The translations under genes were made by a program, and so were the position numbers. The notes under the pieces were generated by a model. That model was not told where the DNA came from and searched no databases. It saw only the letters and a list, made by a program, of their open reading frames with translations. Source: Istiophorus platypterus (Eukaryota; Chordata; Actinopteri; Istiophoriformes; Istiophoridae). From it: DNA of 64,000 nt. The stretch spans positions 28,278,527-28,342,526 of the forward strand of contig CM029121.1 in assembly GCA_016859345.1 (NCBI GenBank), read 5' to 3'. Of this stretch, positions 32,573 through 45,006 are shown piece after piece (within the stretch, counting starts at the first letter, position 1; the number at the start of each line of letters is the position of its first letter).

Positions 32573-33047
32573 ATCTGGGGTATTTTGTCTTTTTTTCTTT
32601 TTCTTAGGTCTGAATACTGAGGGCGAATAGAAGCTGGCGAGGAACCTGGCGTGAAAGCGACAGGTGCGTGTTGACTCCCCCATCACCCCCTGCCGGAAGG
32701 CCCTCGCAGCTCGACGACGCCGGGGTCTCCGTTGTCTCCGTTGCCGTCTGAGTTCCACCAAAGGAACCGGGCCAGGGAGAAAACAGGAAGCGCCTCCTGT
32801 CCCACTCCCACCTGGTCCTCCACCCCTCTGATTTTGCTCCTTCGTTCCCGATGGACTCTGAAGGAGCAACGGGTCCGGCGCCTTATCTGCTTTCTGCAGA
32901 GAGACAGAGAGAAATGCATCCAGATCTTCGGTGGCGACTGTTTTTAGAAGCCCGGCCTCTTTGTAAACAAACTCAAGTGAATCGCTCAGTTGGTCGGAGG
33001 AGAAGTACGATTCTCTAGATGTGATTATTTTAAAAAAATATATGCAA

Positions 33048-33053
33048 AATAAA
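33048..33053 (+). promoter_or_regulatory. ciao2a polyadenylation signal
   Basis: Canonical AATAAA, the first in the ciao2a 3' region and about 575 nt after the stop codon. It is followed within 30 nt by a T/G-rich stretch (GAGTTGTGTTTGACTG), as expected of a cleavage site. Confidence 0.65.
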
Positions 33054-33070
33054 ACCTACGTCGATGGGCG

Positions 33071-33760
33071 GCTGATTCTGAGTTGTGTTTGACTGATGTT
33101 TAATGTGACAGAAGATCCACCAACTCTATTCTGCTTTGAATTCCTGGAAGAAAAGGCAGATGTTTTCCTTTCACATCAAGGGGAACCCATTAAAACTCCA
33201 CTTCAACACAAGTGCGTCTACGTCTTTGTGTCTCTAGAGGAGCTTTGTTGAGTCTGAGACAATAACCCTGATCTCATTTGGTTTATTTTAGTGGATTTGG
33301 AGACAAAATATTTTTAAACAGAAAAAGTCCTTTTGGAACTGATGGAGTCTGAAAGATGTGGACGTTTCCTGGTCAGGAACAGTTTAATAAATATATTTCA
33401 TAGTGTGAGGTGTAGGGTCCAGTGTTTCTTGGCGCAAAAATGAGAAAAAGTCGTTTGGTTTTGTCCGGTGAAAGTTTCAGTAATGTTTATTCAAACAGGA
33501 CAACCACAAGACAATTGTGCTATAAACAGGAAGTGAGTAGAAAAGGATTAAAAATACGCAGCTGCAGATTTCTGGAAGATTCAGACAATATAGTTTCTGT
33601 TCTGATGTGATGTTCGGTTTTGTGTAAGCAGTGTCAAGAATGAAACAATAAATGTGAGATAGTGCTGCAGTAATACGGAAACAAGCTCTAGGCGCTCGGG
33701 AATGGGGTTTTTAGCGGCAGCCATGTTGGGAATCCTACTGTGGATCACTCAGAGGGAAAA
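33071..33760. other. intergenic, just after ciao2a
   Basis: No coding region seen. Two extra AATAAA hexamers (33386, 33647) could serve ciao2a. Confidence 0.6.
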
Positions 33761-33940
33761 CTTCTCTTTGCCCTCTTTGGATTTAACCGGAACCGACCTG
33801 CTCAGAGTAGTTTTGGCAGAATTTTCTGCGAATTGATCCGACAGAAATTCATTAAGATCCTAAAGCTACTCTGAGCCGGTCAGTTCCTGTTAAATCCGCA
33901 TGGAGCAAACAACTGTTAGAAGGGGGCAAAGAGAAAAAGA
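33761..33940. repeat. imperfect inverted repeat
   Basis: Left arm 33761-33810 and right arm from 33866 pair over about 33 bp with about three mismatches (CTACTCTGAGC..GGTC.GTTCC.GTTAAATCC). The outer stem resumes near 33922 (GGGCAAAGAG) after a one-sided insertion. The spacer is about 55 bp. Confidence 0.85.
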
Positions 33941-34325
33941 CAGGAAAAAGCGCAAAACACATCAACGCTGAAGAAATTTTTAATTTCCTTTGTTTAAAGC
34001 TGAAAATGAAGATGTGCATTACATGCCTTAGGGGAGTAATATTGTTAATCCTAATATTTAACTCTAAGATTTATTTCAGACTTAAACTGCTGAATGCCTT
34101 TTGAGACAGATTTACCTGGGGGCACATCGCAGTCTGCTCAGTGGTTGTAGTGACCCGTCTTTGCTTGTTGGGGGCACTGTTGGTCTGAACCACAGACCCC
34201 GGGAGGAGCGAATGGAAATCAAACCTGCTGCTGTCATCAGGGGCCCAGAGCCAACAGCCATCAGGGAAGACCCATCCTGTTCATCAACACTTGTGCTGAA
34301 GTTCCTCCGGAAGCTTTCAGCCTGC

Positions 34326-34432
34326 AGTCAGAGTCCCTGGTCCCTGGTCTCTGTGTCCCTGGTCCCTGGTTCCTAGGTGTCTGGTGTCTGGTGTCTGGTC
34401 CCTGGTCCGTAGTCTCCGGTGTCTGGTGTCTG
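34326..34432. repeat. TCCCTGG / TGTCTGG minisatellite
   Basis: About 14 tandem 7-bp units alternating TCCCTGG- and TGTCTGG-like forms. Confidence 0.9.
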
Positions 34433-34984
34433 CACCCCCCCCGACCTAGTTAACACATTTCCCCCAGAAACTTGTGATTAAAAATAGAAGACAATCCTAT
34501 ACAATCATTTTTTTTTCAAAATTCCTTTAAATTTCCATAACAAACAACATCTCCGGCTGCATTGCATGATGGGAAACACAAAGGCTATGTTTGCCTTTTT
34601 TTAGCCAAAGTTTTACTCCATTACCATTGTCTGATTACTGGTTGATTTTGAAATTCAAATTATACATGACGAGCATATACTAACCTCGTTAAATCCACTG
34701 TTAAAGTCAGTGGACGGGAGAGTCAGCTGAAGGTCAGCTGGATGTTTTATGGAACAGAGGACGGTCTGAGGTGCCAGGACACTGGCTGATGAGCATCTGG
34801 AATCTAACTGTTAAACTGGAGGTAATCCAGCAGGACGCGTATAAAAGGACAAACCAGTCTGATGAACCAGTCCAGAGAACAAACGACATTGCTGTCGTGT
34901 TCTCATCTACACTAATCACAGAAATCCAAGATCAGAGGAAAGTCCTGGGAACTGAATTCAGATCCGTCAATCAGAATCAGAAAT

Positions 34985-35200
34985 TTCTTTTTATATGGTG
35001 ACCCTCTGGAGGGCCCAAACCCCCAGGTTGGGAACCACTGGACTAAACCATCCACCTGTATATGAAGTATCTAACAGCAGGTTTATCCGGTGGCCCTTTT
35101 CCTTAAGATTTTAAATGCAGTACTTTTACTTGTAATGGAGTATTTCTTTAGTATCATAATGGTACTTTTACCTGAGTAGATGATCAGAACAGTTGTTCTG
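34985..35200. mobile_element. hAT-like fragment joined to another fish repeat
   Basis: AGGTTGGGAACCACTGGACT is typical of one end of a common fish repeat. It is followed by GCAGTACTTTTACTTGTAAT and GGAGTATTTCTTTAGTA, the same family as 440-865. Confidence 0.45.
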
Positions 35201-35530
35201 AAAAAAACAGCCCAGAGTACTGAGCAGGGCCAGATATTGATGGGGGGGGGCTAAAAGCCCTGTTGGAAGCCTTTGATTAAAGAGGAAGGACGAGAGGTGA
35301 TTTATGTTCACTAGTGTCAAAATATTATTTTCAGGAGACTGGTAATGGAGGGAGAACGTGACGACAGCTGCTTTGCTTCTCCCGTGGGCTAATTTGCTGT
35401 CCTCTGTCAGCGTGGAGCTTGTGTGTGTGTGTGAGTGTGTTTTAATAGAGTCTGTATCTCAGTCAGATTCATATAGGACACTGTTGGATCCACATTTCTG
35501 AACATGCACGTGAGGATTCTGTACTTTTAC

Positions 35531-35558
35531 AATAATAACAACAACAACAATAATAATG

Positions 35559-35614
<56 letters not shown>
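35531..35614. repeat. AAT/ACA then TTA trinucleotide tract
   Basis: An AATAAC/ACA stretch followed by GTTGTTATTATT repeats; the junction is a perfect inverted repeat, so the tract can form a hairpin. Confidence 0.95.
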
Positions 35615-35615
<1 letters not shown>

Positions 35616-35639
35616 GACTACATCCTACACATCTCTAGT

Positions 35640-38600
35640 CCCTGACATCCAGGTTAGTCTGTTTATTTCCTTTGGGACCTGACTGACTTTAAAGGCCTTT
35701 TAGCCTCAGTTAAAGGGGCATTCGGACAATCTATGGTACTTTGACACCAAACCTCTTTGGTTCAGTTAATAAAACTTTGTTTAGAACTGTCAGTCAAACC
35801 CTGGGCAAGACTAAAGAGCAGATCTAAGACCACCTGACTACAAGAGTCCTGGTCCACGTCCAAGCTCATGCTTATGAAATTCACTCATAACCGACTAGCA
35901 TCCTTGTATAGATCAATTGGTAACCATGGTAACATGAGTGTGGGAATTTTCCATGTCTGTCTAGTTTGTGTAGGTTGCGTGTGATCCAGTTATCCTTCCT
36001 GTAGCTTTGTTCCACGGGGATGCTCCTCTTCACTCCAACCGCGAGTCCTGTTATCCTCCTTAAATCCCCCTTAAACCGCCGTCGGTCACACGACTTAGAC
36101 TCCGCCACACGGGTCCTGAGCATGCTCGGGAGATGGAAGTAGGATGATGATGTCATCAAGAGTCCTCCAATCAGCGAGTCGCCTGTTGGCCAGTAAAACT
36201 TCAGTGTGATCACAAGAGGTGTGAAAGCATCCTTGGTATTAAACTTCCCTAAAGTGGGGGAACTTTCAAGAAGTGACAGATAGCCCTTGCTTCCAAAAAC
36301 TGATTCCTACATTTCCCATAGTGCAACTCATCAGCATCTCCTCATTTCTCCCTCTCTTTCCTGTAAACGTGTTTTCATCCAGTCAGAGTGTCCAGAGAAG
36401 CCCCGAGTTCCTCTGGAGGGGATTTACCATCCGTACAGAACAAAACCTTCCTTAATGAAACAGAAGGCAAAACCCCAGTATTTAGATTCATTTTTATTGA
36501 CTTATTTTTAGAATGATGCATTGGACATTGGATCTTTTTTGAAGTGGTTTCTAAGTCCAACGTTCACTCCCTCTAACTCTGTTTTTGGTCTCTGCCGACT
36601 GCCAAGAAGAACATCTGGCTCTCCAGCAGCTGGATCGTCCACTTTGGTTGCCGGGTAGAATTTACCTGTCCCCGGCCACTGTTGGGGTGGGTTGTTAGGT
36701 AGAGCACACGGTTTATCAGAGACTTTAAATGTGATGTAAACTCATAACTAGAAGCTTAAAGAGCCTGAAAGTCTCAGTAGAGTTGTAGGGTTGGTGATAA
36801 TCGTGTGGTTTTGTCTTTACATGAATACAGACACAACGTGAGGCAGATCTCGGCAGAGATTACACTGAGTCTGCTGACATTTCCGTTTGCGCGTTCGTCT
36901 TCACCTTAGTAGAGAAGCTTAAACACACGGCGTACCTGAATCCTCAGACCATCTGTGAAGATCTGGATGTGGCCAGATATTTCACCAACGCCACCAGCAC
37001 TGACTTCATTTTAATTTCTACTTTATTTAATGTACTAGTTCTTTCCTTTTAAAGCTAAAATTATTTTGGCTACTTTCTCACTGACTCAGTTTATTAGACA
37101 CGTATATTTCCTACTCCTTCGTGGGGAGTAATTTAAGTGGTGGAAGAATCCACATTTCGGTTTTGTAGTGAGCGTTTATGGCAGCAGAACCGTGTGTGTG
37201 ACAAACTAAAGTGTGTGTGTGTGTTCATAGTGATAAAAGAACATGTCTCCCAGTGTAACGGTGTGAACCACTGGTGTGTTTTAAAATTTTTCTGTTGCTA
37301 GAGGAATCAGATTTGGATTCATCTCAGTGTCTGCTAAGAGGAGACAGTGGTTTGAGTCAGGTTATCATCAGACACTCATCCACCATTCATCCACGATCAA
37401 AACACATGCAAGACATGGTCTAAGACCCGGTGTTACGCAAGTTGTGTTCGGTTTGGTCACGGAGAAGCTCCAGCTGGCGATGAAGGCGGCAGTGTGTGGC
37501 GCCGTTCAGCTCTTTAATCCTGTCGAGACAGACAAATGTCAAGTGAGCTGTCGTCTCAGCAAGTAGCCGTCCACGGTTCTGCTGCCAGTGCAGGGATCAG
37601 TGCATGAAATCCTCCTTTTGTTATGAGCAGTCTACATTATCATGACTTCTTGGAGCCCGACGCACTCGTGCACCTTCGGGCCCCATCAGAGGAAAGAAAA
37701 AGTTGCGAAGCGAGTCTGGGAAGGTTTTCCGCCCAACTGACAAAAACCCCTTCCAGGGCTCATTCGAGCGGCTTCCCCGTATTTAACGGCCTCTGCATCC
37801 AGCGTGGGTTCTGGTCCGGAGAGAGTCAGGCGATTATTCTTCAGCCTGACAGTGTGAGCGGGGCTTACGACGAGCCCGAGATCCATTCATCACGAGGGGC
37901 CCGACAGGAACCCGGCGCTGGGTGCTTCGTTTTTTTGACAAAGTTTGTAAAAACAAGGTTTTCAGTCAGATATTTGTCTAACGCACAACAGATGGAGATT
38001 TTTTTGTGTTGTTGTGAGAAAAGTGTTATGGTGTTTTTCACTTGTCATTTTTGTCAACGTGGATGTGTAGTGGTGTCTGAGGAGAATTTCGTTTCGAGAT
38101 CTACGGGCATCTTTTGTCGTCTGGGGGTGTGAGGCCCTGTTTCCTAGCAACCATCCGTCTCAGGAGTTATAGACATTTAAATGAAAGCTGTTAAACTTCT
38201 ATTTGCGTTTCCGAGAGCACAGCACAGAGAGCGATGGCACATTCATGCTGCAAACAGCTGCTCAAAATTTTCCTGTCAGCTTCATCACGTGTTGATGATG
38301 GTGATGAGGTGTAGACCGCCTCTATCTACACCTCTGTCCAGGGGGGGATACATGTCCCATCTCACCTGGGAAAGCCTCTGGATCATCCAGGAGGAGCCTG
38401 AAAATATTTCTGGGGCGAGGTGTGTTTGAAATACCCTAATTATCCTGCTGCCACCGCAACCTGACCTCGGATAGGCGGAGGAAAATGAATGGATGGATAA
38501 ATAATGATAACAAGATCCATTTAGAGGGTAACAAATGGCTTCTCGTCAGCTCTATACTGGGTAGAAGACAAGCCTTGAGTCTGAATTTGACCTCTAGTCA

Positions 38601-39660
38601 GGTGTCAGGGACGTTTCCAGTCATTGCGCAGCGTCTCTCGGAGGAGTTTATAAGGGCGAGTCGATCACAAAATAATATCAGAGCACAGACTAAACACTTT
38701 GTATATCACACACACAGCACAGAATCCCAACTGAGCCGATAAAGATTATTTTGGAGACACAATGCACAAGACAAATTCATGCAGGTCTACTTAACATCCT
38801 CTAAACAGCCAATAAAAGTAAAATCTCTATTAAAATCTACTTTACAGCAGAAGAACCTGATTAAAACGTTACTCCTCAGTTTAAACCATTATGCTGAAAC
38901 ATTGGCAGTTTGCTAACAATTGTAACAAAGACACATTAAAAGATTTTTCTGGGAGCTGCTCTTACCATCGGTGCCTCTCTGGCAGGAGAAGCCCAAAGAG
39001 GAATGAAAAGGGTCTTTAAAGTGGGATATCTCATTCTGCCAGGTGGGAAATATCCATCCACCTAAATGTGTTTAGAACGAGGAAGGTCGTTCCGTTGACT
39101 GGGAAGCGGTATCAGTGAGACTGCCAGTGAAATGGGCTTGAATAAAAATATCTCATTCTGTCAGGCAGGAAATACAACAATAGAGGACCAGGAGTATAAA
39201 TGTGCCGATCAAGTATATTGCTCTTCACCCACCTGACAATGAGCTGCAGGAGTCTGGTGCATTTTAGAGGGGGAGACATTTAAGGTGCTTTTGCGAGACG
39301 TGTGGTGCGGTTTGGTCGAACACTGGGTCTTTTATACGTTGATAGACTGAGACGATAAAATGTTCTCAGCCTTCTTCGTAGTATTGTCGCTGTGTTCCTG
39401 GATGTCTCCAGATACCTAGAGCACAACGGTGTCCTCAGCCAACTAATCAGCCAAAGGCAACCTCACAACTCAACCGGATGAAGGCATCAACGAACCACTA
39501 CCACACCAAAACCCACTTCGAGAGCATGATTACTAGTTACTTCAGTTACTTCTCATCTTTTTCCCGATGGAGTACGGCAGCTGGAAATGAAACTAAATCA
39601 GGCCAAAGCCAATTCATTCCTTGTTGACTTTCTGAGGAAAGTCTCTGGCCAAAAACTCAA
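35640..39660. other. intergenic stretch without a recognised gene
   Basis: About 4 kb with no open frame resembling a known protein. Possible repeat end near 37138 (AAGTGGTGGAAGAATCCAC, hAT-like). Otherwise nothing I can name. Confidence 0.55.
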
Positions 39661-39664
39661 CCAA

Positions 39665-40030
39665 GGCCTCCCTACTCCCATCAGGGGGATTTAAGGATCG
39701 GAGATCTGGGAAAGAAGCTCCAGTTCCCAGATGTTATACTGTCCACTACCCTGAGGCCAGATGTGGTTATCTGGACCAAAAAAGGAAGGAAATTCATCTT
39801 GGTGGAGCTGACTGTACCATGGTAATAAGGCTGTGAGGAAGCTGCACAATGGAAACCAGCAAATACCAACAGCTGGTCAATGATTTCAAGGACAAAGGGT
39901 GGCAGACTTGGTTTTTCCCAGTAGTCTCTCTGCACAGTCTGTGTGGGTTTGGCCAGGAAGCCAGGAGGAGAGGGTCAGGGAACTGGTCACCACTGACAAT
40001 CCTCCACAGTGTTGTGGTTAAGGGTTGAAA
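39665..40030 (+). mobile_element. remnant of a LINE with a restriction-like endonuclease domain
   Basis: The plus strand from 39700 to 39822 reads openly and contains LRPDVVIWTKKGRKF and ILVELTVPW, the PD...ELTVPW signature of the C-terminal restriction-like endonuclease of R4/NeSL-type retrotransposons. Two stop codons follow; then another frame gives KYQQLVNDF and DKGWQTWFFPV, also typical. Frameshifts and stops show that it is dead. Confidence 0.7.
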
Positions 40031-40436
40031 CACTCGATGAAGACCTCATTTCTTGACCAAAGCTACAACTAGACGAGCCCTGACTGGACTAGTTTGGACT
40101 TGGCATCCTAGAGGTATGTGTAAGTCCCTCAACAAACCAAACCCCAATATTTGCCTAAGAGCAGTGGATGGCAACGGATTAACTTATTTTGCCAATTTTT
40201 TCATTTGTTTAAAAAACTGGCAACTGACACTCACTCTGTCAAACACACAGTTGCCAAACATACATTATGCACTGAGCTATTCCTTATAGGACAAAGAGAG
40301 TTAGGTAGGCTTCACTTGATCATCACCATCTGGGATCCCGTCCTCTCCACTAAGTTCTCTGTCTCTGTTCCTACCTTCTAATTAACTTCAGAAAGTTTCT
40401 ATACTTTTCATTTGCATGTCAGTGTTTTTTTCTATG

Positions 40437-40525
40437 CTCTTTATGTTTTTAATGCACCATGTGAAGCCTTTTGGATTAGATCTCAGCATGAAATATGCTA
40501 TACAAATAAACTTGCCTTGCCTCAT
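40437..40525 (+). mobile_element. LINE-type 3' tail
   Basis: TGTGAAGCCTTTTGGATTAG and GAAATATGCTATACAAATAA followed by ACTTGCCTTGCC form the typical 3' end of teleost L2-like LINEs, including the short tandem tail. Confidence 0.55.
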
Positions 40526-40529
40526 GTCA

Positions 40530-41850
40530 ATTAAGTCCCGTCACCAGATTCTTTCTTTGTTGTTTGCCCACAGAAACGTCACTCACTTCCAAATAATGTG
40601 ACCTTTCATGAAACGGCAAGTCGAGAAGCCTATTAATGAAGATCACCGTGAGCCAGCGAAAGCAGAGAAATATTATCTATGTGTTTGCACAAGTAATGAC
40701 GCAAGGATTAAAGCCACGCAATCAGCGACATATACGACAAATGCAAGCACAGATCTCAGAGACTCTTCGGTTCACAGAGCCTCCACCAAACACAAAAGCT
40801 TCTACCACCAAGCTCCACTAATAGACTCTAATTAAATGTGAAGTATTCCACTTCATTAGCTCCGAGGCACCAACTGACTCACTTCTGAAGGTCACCGTCG
40901 CTGCCGGGATGGTAGCAGCTGCTTTTTATCGCTGCGTCTCAGGCCTCTTTCGGCACGACCACCCGAACAAGATGGATGCGATCTCCCTGGCGTTGTTTCA
41001 AAGGCGCCAAGCTCCTTCCTGTTTGTTTTTGTCCGGTGGATACGGGTACGTAAACGGTCAACTAGATTCACTGACATTGAAGGTGACCTACTCATTGTGG
41101 CAGATTATTTCCTCCACCTTTGTTCTGGAAGCGTGGAGCCTTCCTCATCCCCTTCGTTCGAAAACCACCGGAACTCGTCTCCTGTTGGTTGAGATTATTT
41201 TCGTCCGGTCTCCCGTCACTTCCTGTATATCCACCGTCCTTGCCCTCGCTCCTTCACACACTGGGACAAACAAACAAAGACGCTCCTCTCTTTGGCCGGT
41301 TGGCGTCTCGGCTCGCCGCCTTGGACCTCATCTGAATGGTGGGGGTTGCCGGCCTGTCGTGCTACAGGTGTAGTTTTGGCCAGTCTGACAGGACCTGGAG
41401 GACGGAATATAAAACCCTCCGTGCAGCTCGTTTCTCCATCCACACGTCTTCGTTTCTACTTAGCGCAGGTGCAACCGGGGAAAGTTTATCTTGGACAGAT
41501 GCAGTGACTTTTTCAGGATGTTTGACCTTCATTCTGCAGAGCTTGTTTCCACGTTCACCTGCTTCAGGAGGAAAGCTCCTCTGGGCTCAACATAAGTCTC
41601 TCAAGTTCAAAACCCAGACGTACCTGCAGGAACTAAGACATCATGGCTAGTTTGGAGAAAATAGCGTGTTGACGTGGGACATATGAAGGTTATGAGGCTG
41701 CTTCCGGGCCTTCAATAAGAGCAGGGTTACACTTGAAAGGACCCTTAAGCCTCTTTAACCCTCAATTAAATGCTATATATCAAATTTTCCAAACATCTAA
41801 AAAAAACATCATCTCTGTGTGTGTTGGATTTATACTGTGCATCCACCAGG
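40530..41850. other. intergenic stretch without a recognised gene
   Basis: Open frames here do not resemble known proteins and are not joined by plausible splice sites. No element recognised. Confidence 0.5.
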
Positions 41851-41861
41851 ACACGGACTCA

Positions 41862-41865
41862 CACT

Positions 41866-41905
<40 letters not shown>

Positions 41906-41918
41906 AACACACACACAA
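41862..41918. repeat. CA microsatellite
   Basis: CA repeat with two AAAC interruptions. Confidence 0.95.
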
Positions 41919-42039
41919 TCATCCATACATCACTACATTCACTCCATTTCCATTTCCTTGCTTTGAGATCTTTGCTCGTTCAGCCACCAGCTCATCTTTA
42001 AACAAATGTACAGCTGAGTGCAGAAAGTGCCCCCCCCCA

Positions 42040-42215
42040 ACCATGAGCCAGGACCTGTTCAACGTTTCTACCTGTTAAAGGTTTTTTCTTGCTCCTGTGT
42101 GAACATTGTATCGCTGTAAATAATAAAGAGTCTGGTCTGGACCTGCTCTATATGAAAAGTGACCTGAGACAACGTCTGTGATGATATTGAGATATATAAT
42201 AAAACTGGATTGGGT
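42040..42215 (+). mobile_element. L2-like LINE 3' region, plus orientation
   Basis: TTTCTACCTGTTAAAGG, CTGTAAATAATAAAGAGTCT and GGACCTGCTCTATATGAAAA match the 3' end of a very common teleost LINE. The same family occurs reversed at 56604-56730. Confidence 0.65.
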
Positions 42216-43273
42216 TTAATATGAATAAAAATCTAATAGAAAAAATGACATTGTTGGTTTGATATGAGCTGAAATGTTTTCTGTTCAATAACTGTCACGT
42301 CTTCTGGTACACCTCATGCAGGGATGATACGACAGTGACTGGCGGGGTTTGGGGATGAAATGGGGGGGTCTGGAGGGGGGATCTGAGGATGGCGGGCAGG
42401 TGATCCTGGAGACACGGAGAACAGGTGTCAGGTAAAGCTGACAGTAGGTTTTTTTCCCCAGAGTAAAGGCTGGAGGCGCAGCTCATTGGCAAACAGCGGC
42501 TATAACCATCCGGATCCGGTGGGGGCCGTGGGCTTTCTGCAGTGGGGGGGGGGCTGCCTGGTGACAGACAGGTGTGTTGACTCCATATGATGGGCAGATG
42601 AGGCGAGAGAGGGTGAGAGAGGGTGAGGAGGGAAAGGGAACGAAGAGAGAGAGACAAACATAAGCACAAAAGAAAACCTCACAAACAGACTCACACGACA
42701 GGAAGTGTCACAAAAGAGGAGTCGAGACAATAAAAGCCTCGGCAGCTTCAGACTCTCAACACGAGCTCTTTCAGTGAGACAAATCCACCTGAGTTAAAGG
42801 AGAAACAGGACGATGGGATTAAACAGGATTTACCTCCCAATTTTTTGTGGGTTTTTTTTGGCAACTTTTTCCACTGGAGCTTCTCTCTGAGTCTCAGCTG
42901 CAGATTAAATAAAACCGAAACTATTTGCGTTTCAAGATAATCCAAGGGGAAAATAAGCTGTGATTTAAAACATGAGTGAAAAAAGATTCTCTTTTAGTCT
43001 GTATTTGAGGGTTGTTTTTTTTTTCTTAGTCTGTATATAAGAATATAAAAATGTATTTTCTTGTTTTAAAAAAAAAAGAAAAAAGTTTGGTGGAGTGTAG
43101 TGGGAACGTCTCACACTTTTAATTCTGCTGCAGTTTCCAGATTCAGACGTTGCTTCTGTGTCCATCACATATTGATCTATTTATAAAAAAGGAAAAAAAT
43201 GGCAGAAATATTCTCACTGAACTCAAAACCAATTTTTTTTTTTAATAAAGTAGATAAAATCAGCTCCTGCTCC

Positions 43274-43572
43274 ACCAACTACTTCAAAAGTCTTCTTTTT
43301 CTTTCGGCTTTTCCCTTTAGGGGTCGCCACAGCGAATCAGTGTCCTCCATCTAACCCTGTCTTCTGCGTCCTCTTCACTCACACCAACTACCTTCATGTC
43401 CTCTTTCACTACATCCATAAACCTCCTCTTTGGTCTTCCTCTAGGCCTCCTGCCTGGCAGTTCAAAACTCAGTATCCTTCTACCAATATATTCACTATCT
43501 CTTCTCAGGACATGTCCAAACCATCTCAGTCTGGCCTCTCTGACTTTATCTCCAACCAACTACTTCAAAAGT
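43274..43572 (-). mobile_element. 5'-truncated RTE-like retrotransposon with target-site duplications
   Basis: An identical 18-bp direct repeat (ACCAACTACTTCAAAAGT) lies at 43274-43291 and 43555-43572 and bounds an insert of 263 bp. On the minus strand the insert encodes the C-terminal tail of a non-LTR reverse transcriptase: EARLRWFGHVLRRDSEYIGR, ELPGRRPRGRPKRRFMDVV and EEDAEDRVRWRTLIRCGDP, stop, then a short 3' end with GAAAAGCCGAAAG. This is a truncated copy with its insertion signature intact, so it is fairly recent. Confidence 0.85.
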
Positions 43573-43919
43573 GCTGCTCACATATTAATTTATCGGGGAT
43601 AATAATACTGTTTATATGGTTAATATATATTCATATAAACACAGTGAAAGATTTTATTTATGTTATTTAAAGTACGTCTGTACTTTATCTTGATAGAATA
43701 AATTAGACTTAGGTAACCTAAGGAAGACTTAGACTTTGGGGCTTCCTCATGACAAAGCTCCAGCTGCAAGTTTATGATGCCAACAATGTAAAGATGAAAG
43801 AAATACTGAGGTTCTACTGTGATTTTCTCCAGTATTCAGATGAGCTGGTAATAAAGACTCATGCTGAGGCTTTAGTCTAAAGCAGCTGGAGGTTGAAGAG
43901 TCAAAAGACTTTTATTTTG

Positions 43920-43990
43920 TCAGTGAGTGAGTCTGGATGGTGAACGGATGAGTCTGGATGATAAACGGATGAGTCTGGATGGTGAAGTGA
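43920..43990. repeat. ~21-bp minisatellite
   Basis: Three tandem copies of a GATGAGTCTGGATGGTGAAC-like unit with small differences. Confidence 0.85.
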
Positions 43991-44100
43991 GTCACGTCGT
44001 CCAGTTTGATTGGGTGTGATGTTTTCCACAGCTGCTGATGAGACCCTCTTGAGGTTGCTGCTGCATAAAGGTGACCGAATTCACAGTTTATGTATCAAAG

Positions 44101-44226
44101 CCCTGCACCCCCCCATCCACCCCCCTGTCCAACCCCCATCCACCCCAACCATCCAACCCCCCGTCCAACCCCCCATCCACCTCCCCATCCAGCCCCCCAT
44201 CCAACTCCCATCTACCCCCACCCCCA
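44101..44226. repeat. C-rich CCATCCAACCCC-type repeat
   Basis: About 125 bp of C-rich tandem sequence built from CCCCCATCCA and CCCCCGTCCAA variants. Pro-rich open frames here are artefacts of composition. Confidence 0.9.
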
Positions 44227-44880
44227 GGTCTTTTATTTGTCAGAGCGGCACAACAACAAAACAGATCCCATCTTATGCTTCTGTGCACTGAGCTTCCAGC
44301 GTCGAACACATGACTAAATTGCATCTCTTTGTCTGTCAAAGACAATTTCCCGTCCATGTGATCCCGGTACTGTGCATGGAGCCTCTGATGTGTGTGTGTG
44401 TGTGCTGCATGATGCGGGCTCATTAACATGCCCCATGGTTCCTCATCATGTCCTAATTACAGCCTCCTTCTCCACAGGAGATAACCCTGGGATATTAGAA
44501 TTTCCCTATCGACGAGATGTCCAACCTCCTCTCAGTCGCAGAGTTCAGTGTTCTTCCTGTTCGATGGACCGAGCGCAGCGGCGGAGAACCTCAGCCTGAA
44601 CCAAACCTCAATAACTGTGAGGAAGAGCAGACATCAACCGCCGGTGAATCGAGTCTGAAAGATGCTGAAATAATTCATAACCACATTATGTCTCTTTCTG
44701 TCCTCTGCTTCTCTGCAGAATGCACAACAGTGTCTCTGCTGCTCCTCCTTTTTCATTGATGCAGATGGATTTTTTTTCCTTTTCAAAAGCAGGATTTGAA
44801 AAACAATGGAAATAAAAAGGCAGAAAAGCAGCAGGAGGCGAAGCCGACGCGTTTTATTTTGCGTCGAGTTCTTCGAACCT

Positions 44881-45006
44881 CATCTTGCTCTCCCTGAGAT
44901 TATTAGCGAGAAACTGAGGATGTTCATCGTGGGATCGATGGCTCGTCCGCAGACGCCGACGAACATCCTCAGTTTATCGCTAATCATCTCAGTGAGAGCG
45001 AGATGA
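44881..45006. repeat. long hairpin (48-bp arms)
   Basis: Arms 44881-44929 and 44958-45005 are complementary at roughly 43 of 48 positions with no large bulge; the loop is about 28 nt (44930-44957). A smaller perfect hairpin (CGACGC ... GCGTCG, 10-nt loop) sits just to the left at about 44845-44866. Confidence 0.85.

Larger units (their letters stand above)
32473..33070 (+). other. ciao2a 3' UTR
   Basis: The sequence after the stop codon (TGA, 32470-32472) carries a GT repeat at about 32513-32571 and an AATAAA at 33048-33053, so a 3' UTR of roughly 600 nt is likely. Further AATAAA hexamers at 33386 and 33647 could give longer forms. Confidence 0.75.

Noticed and set aside
32453..32869. 138-codon minus-strand frame opposite the ciao2a 3' UTR
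   Set aside because: Antisense to a known UTR, includes the CA repeat, no similarity.
44010..44317. Pro-rich open frames
   Set aside because: Composition artefact of the C-rich CCATCC repeat.
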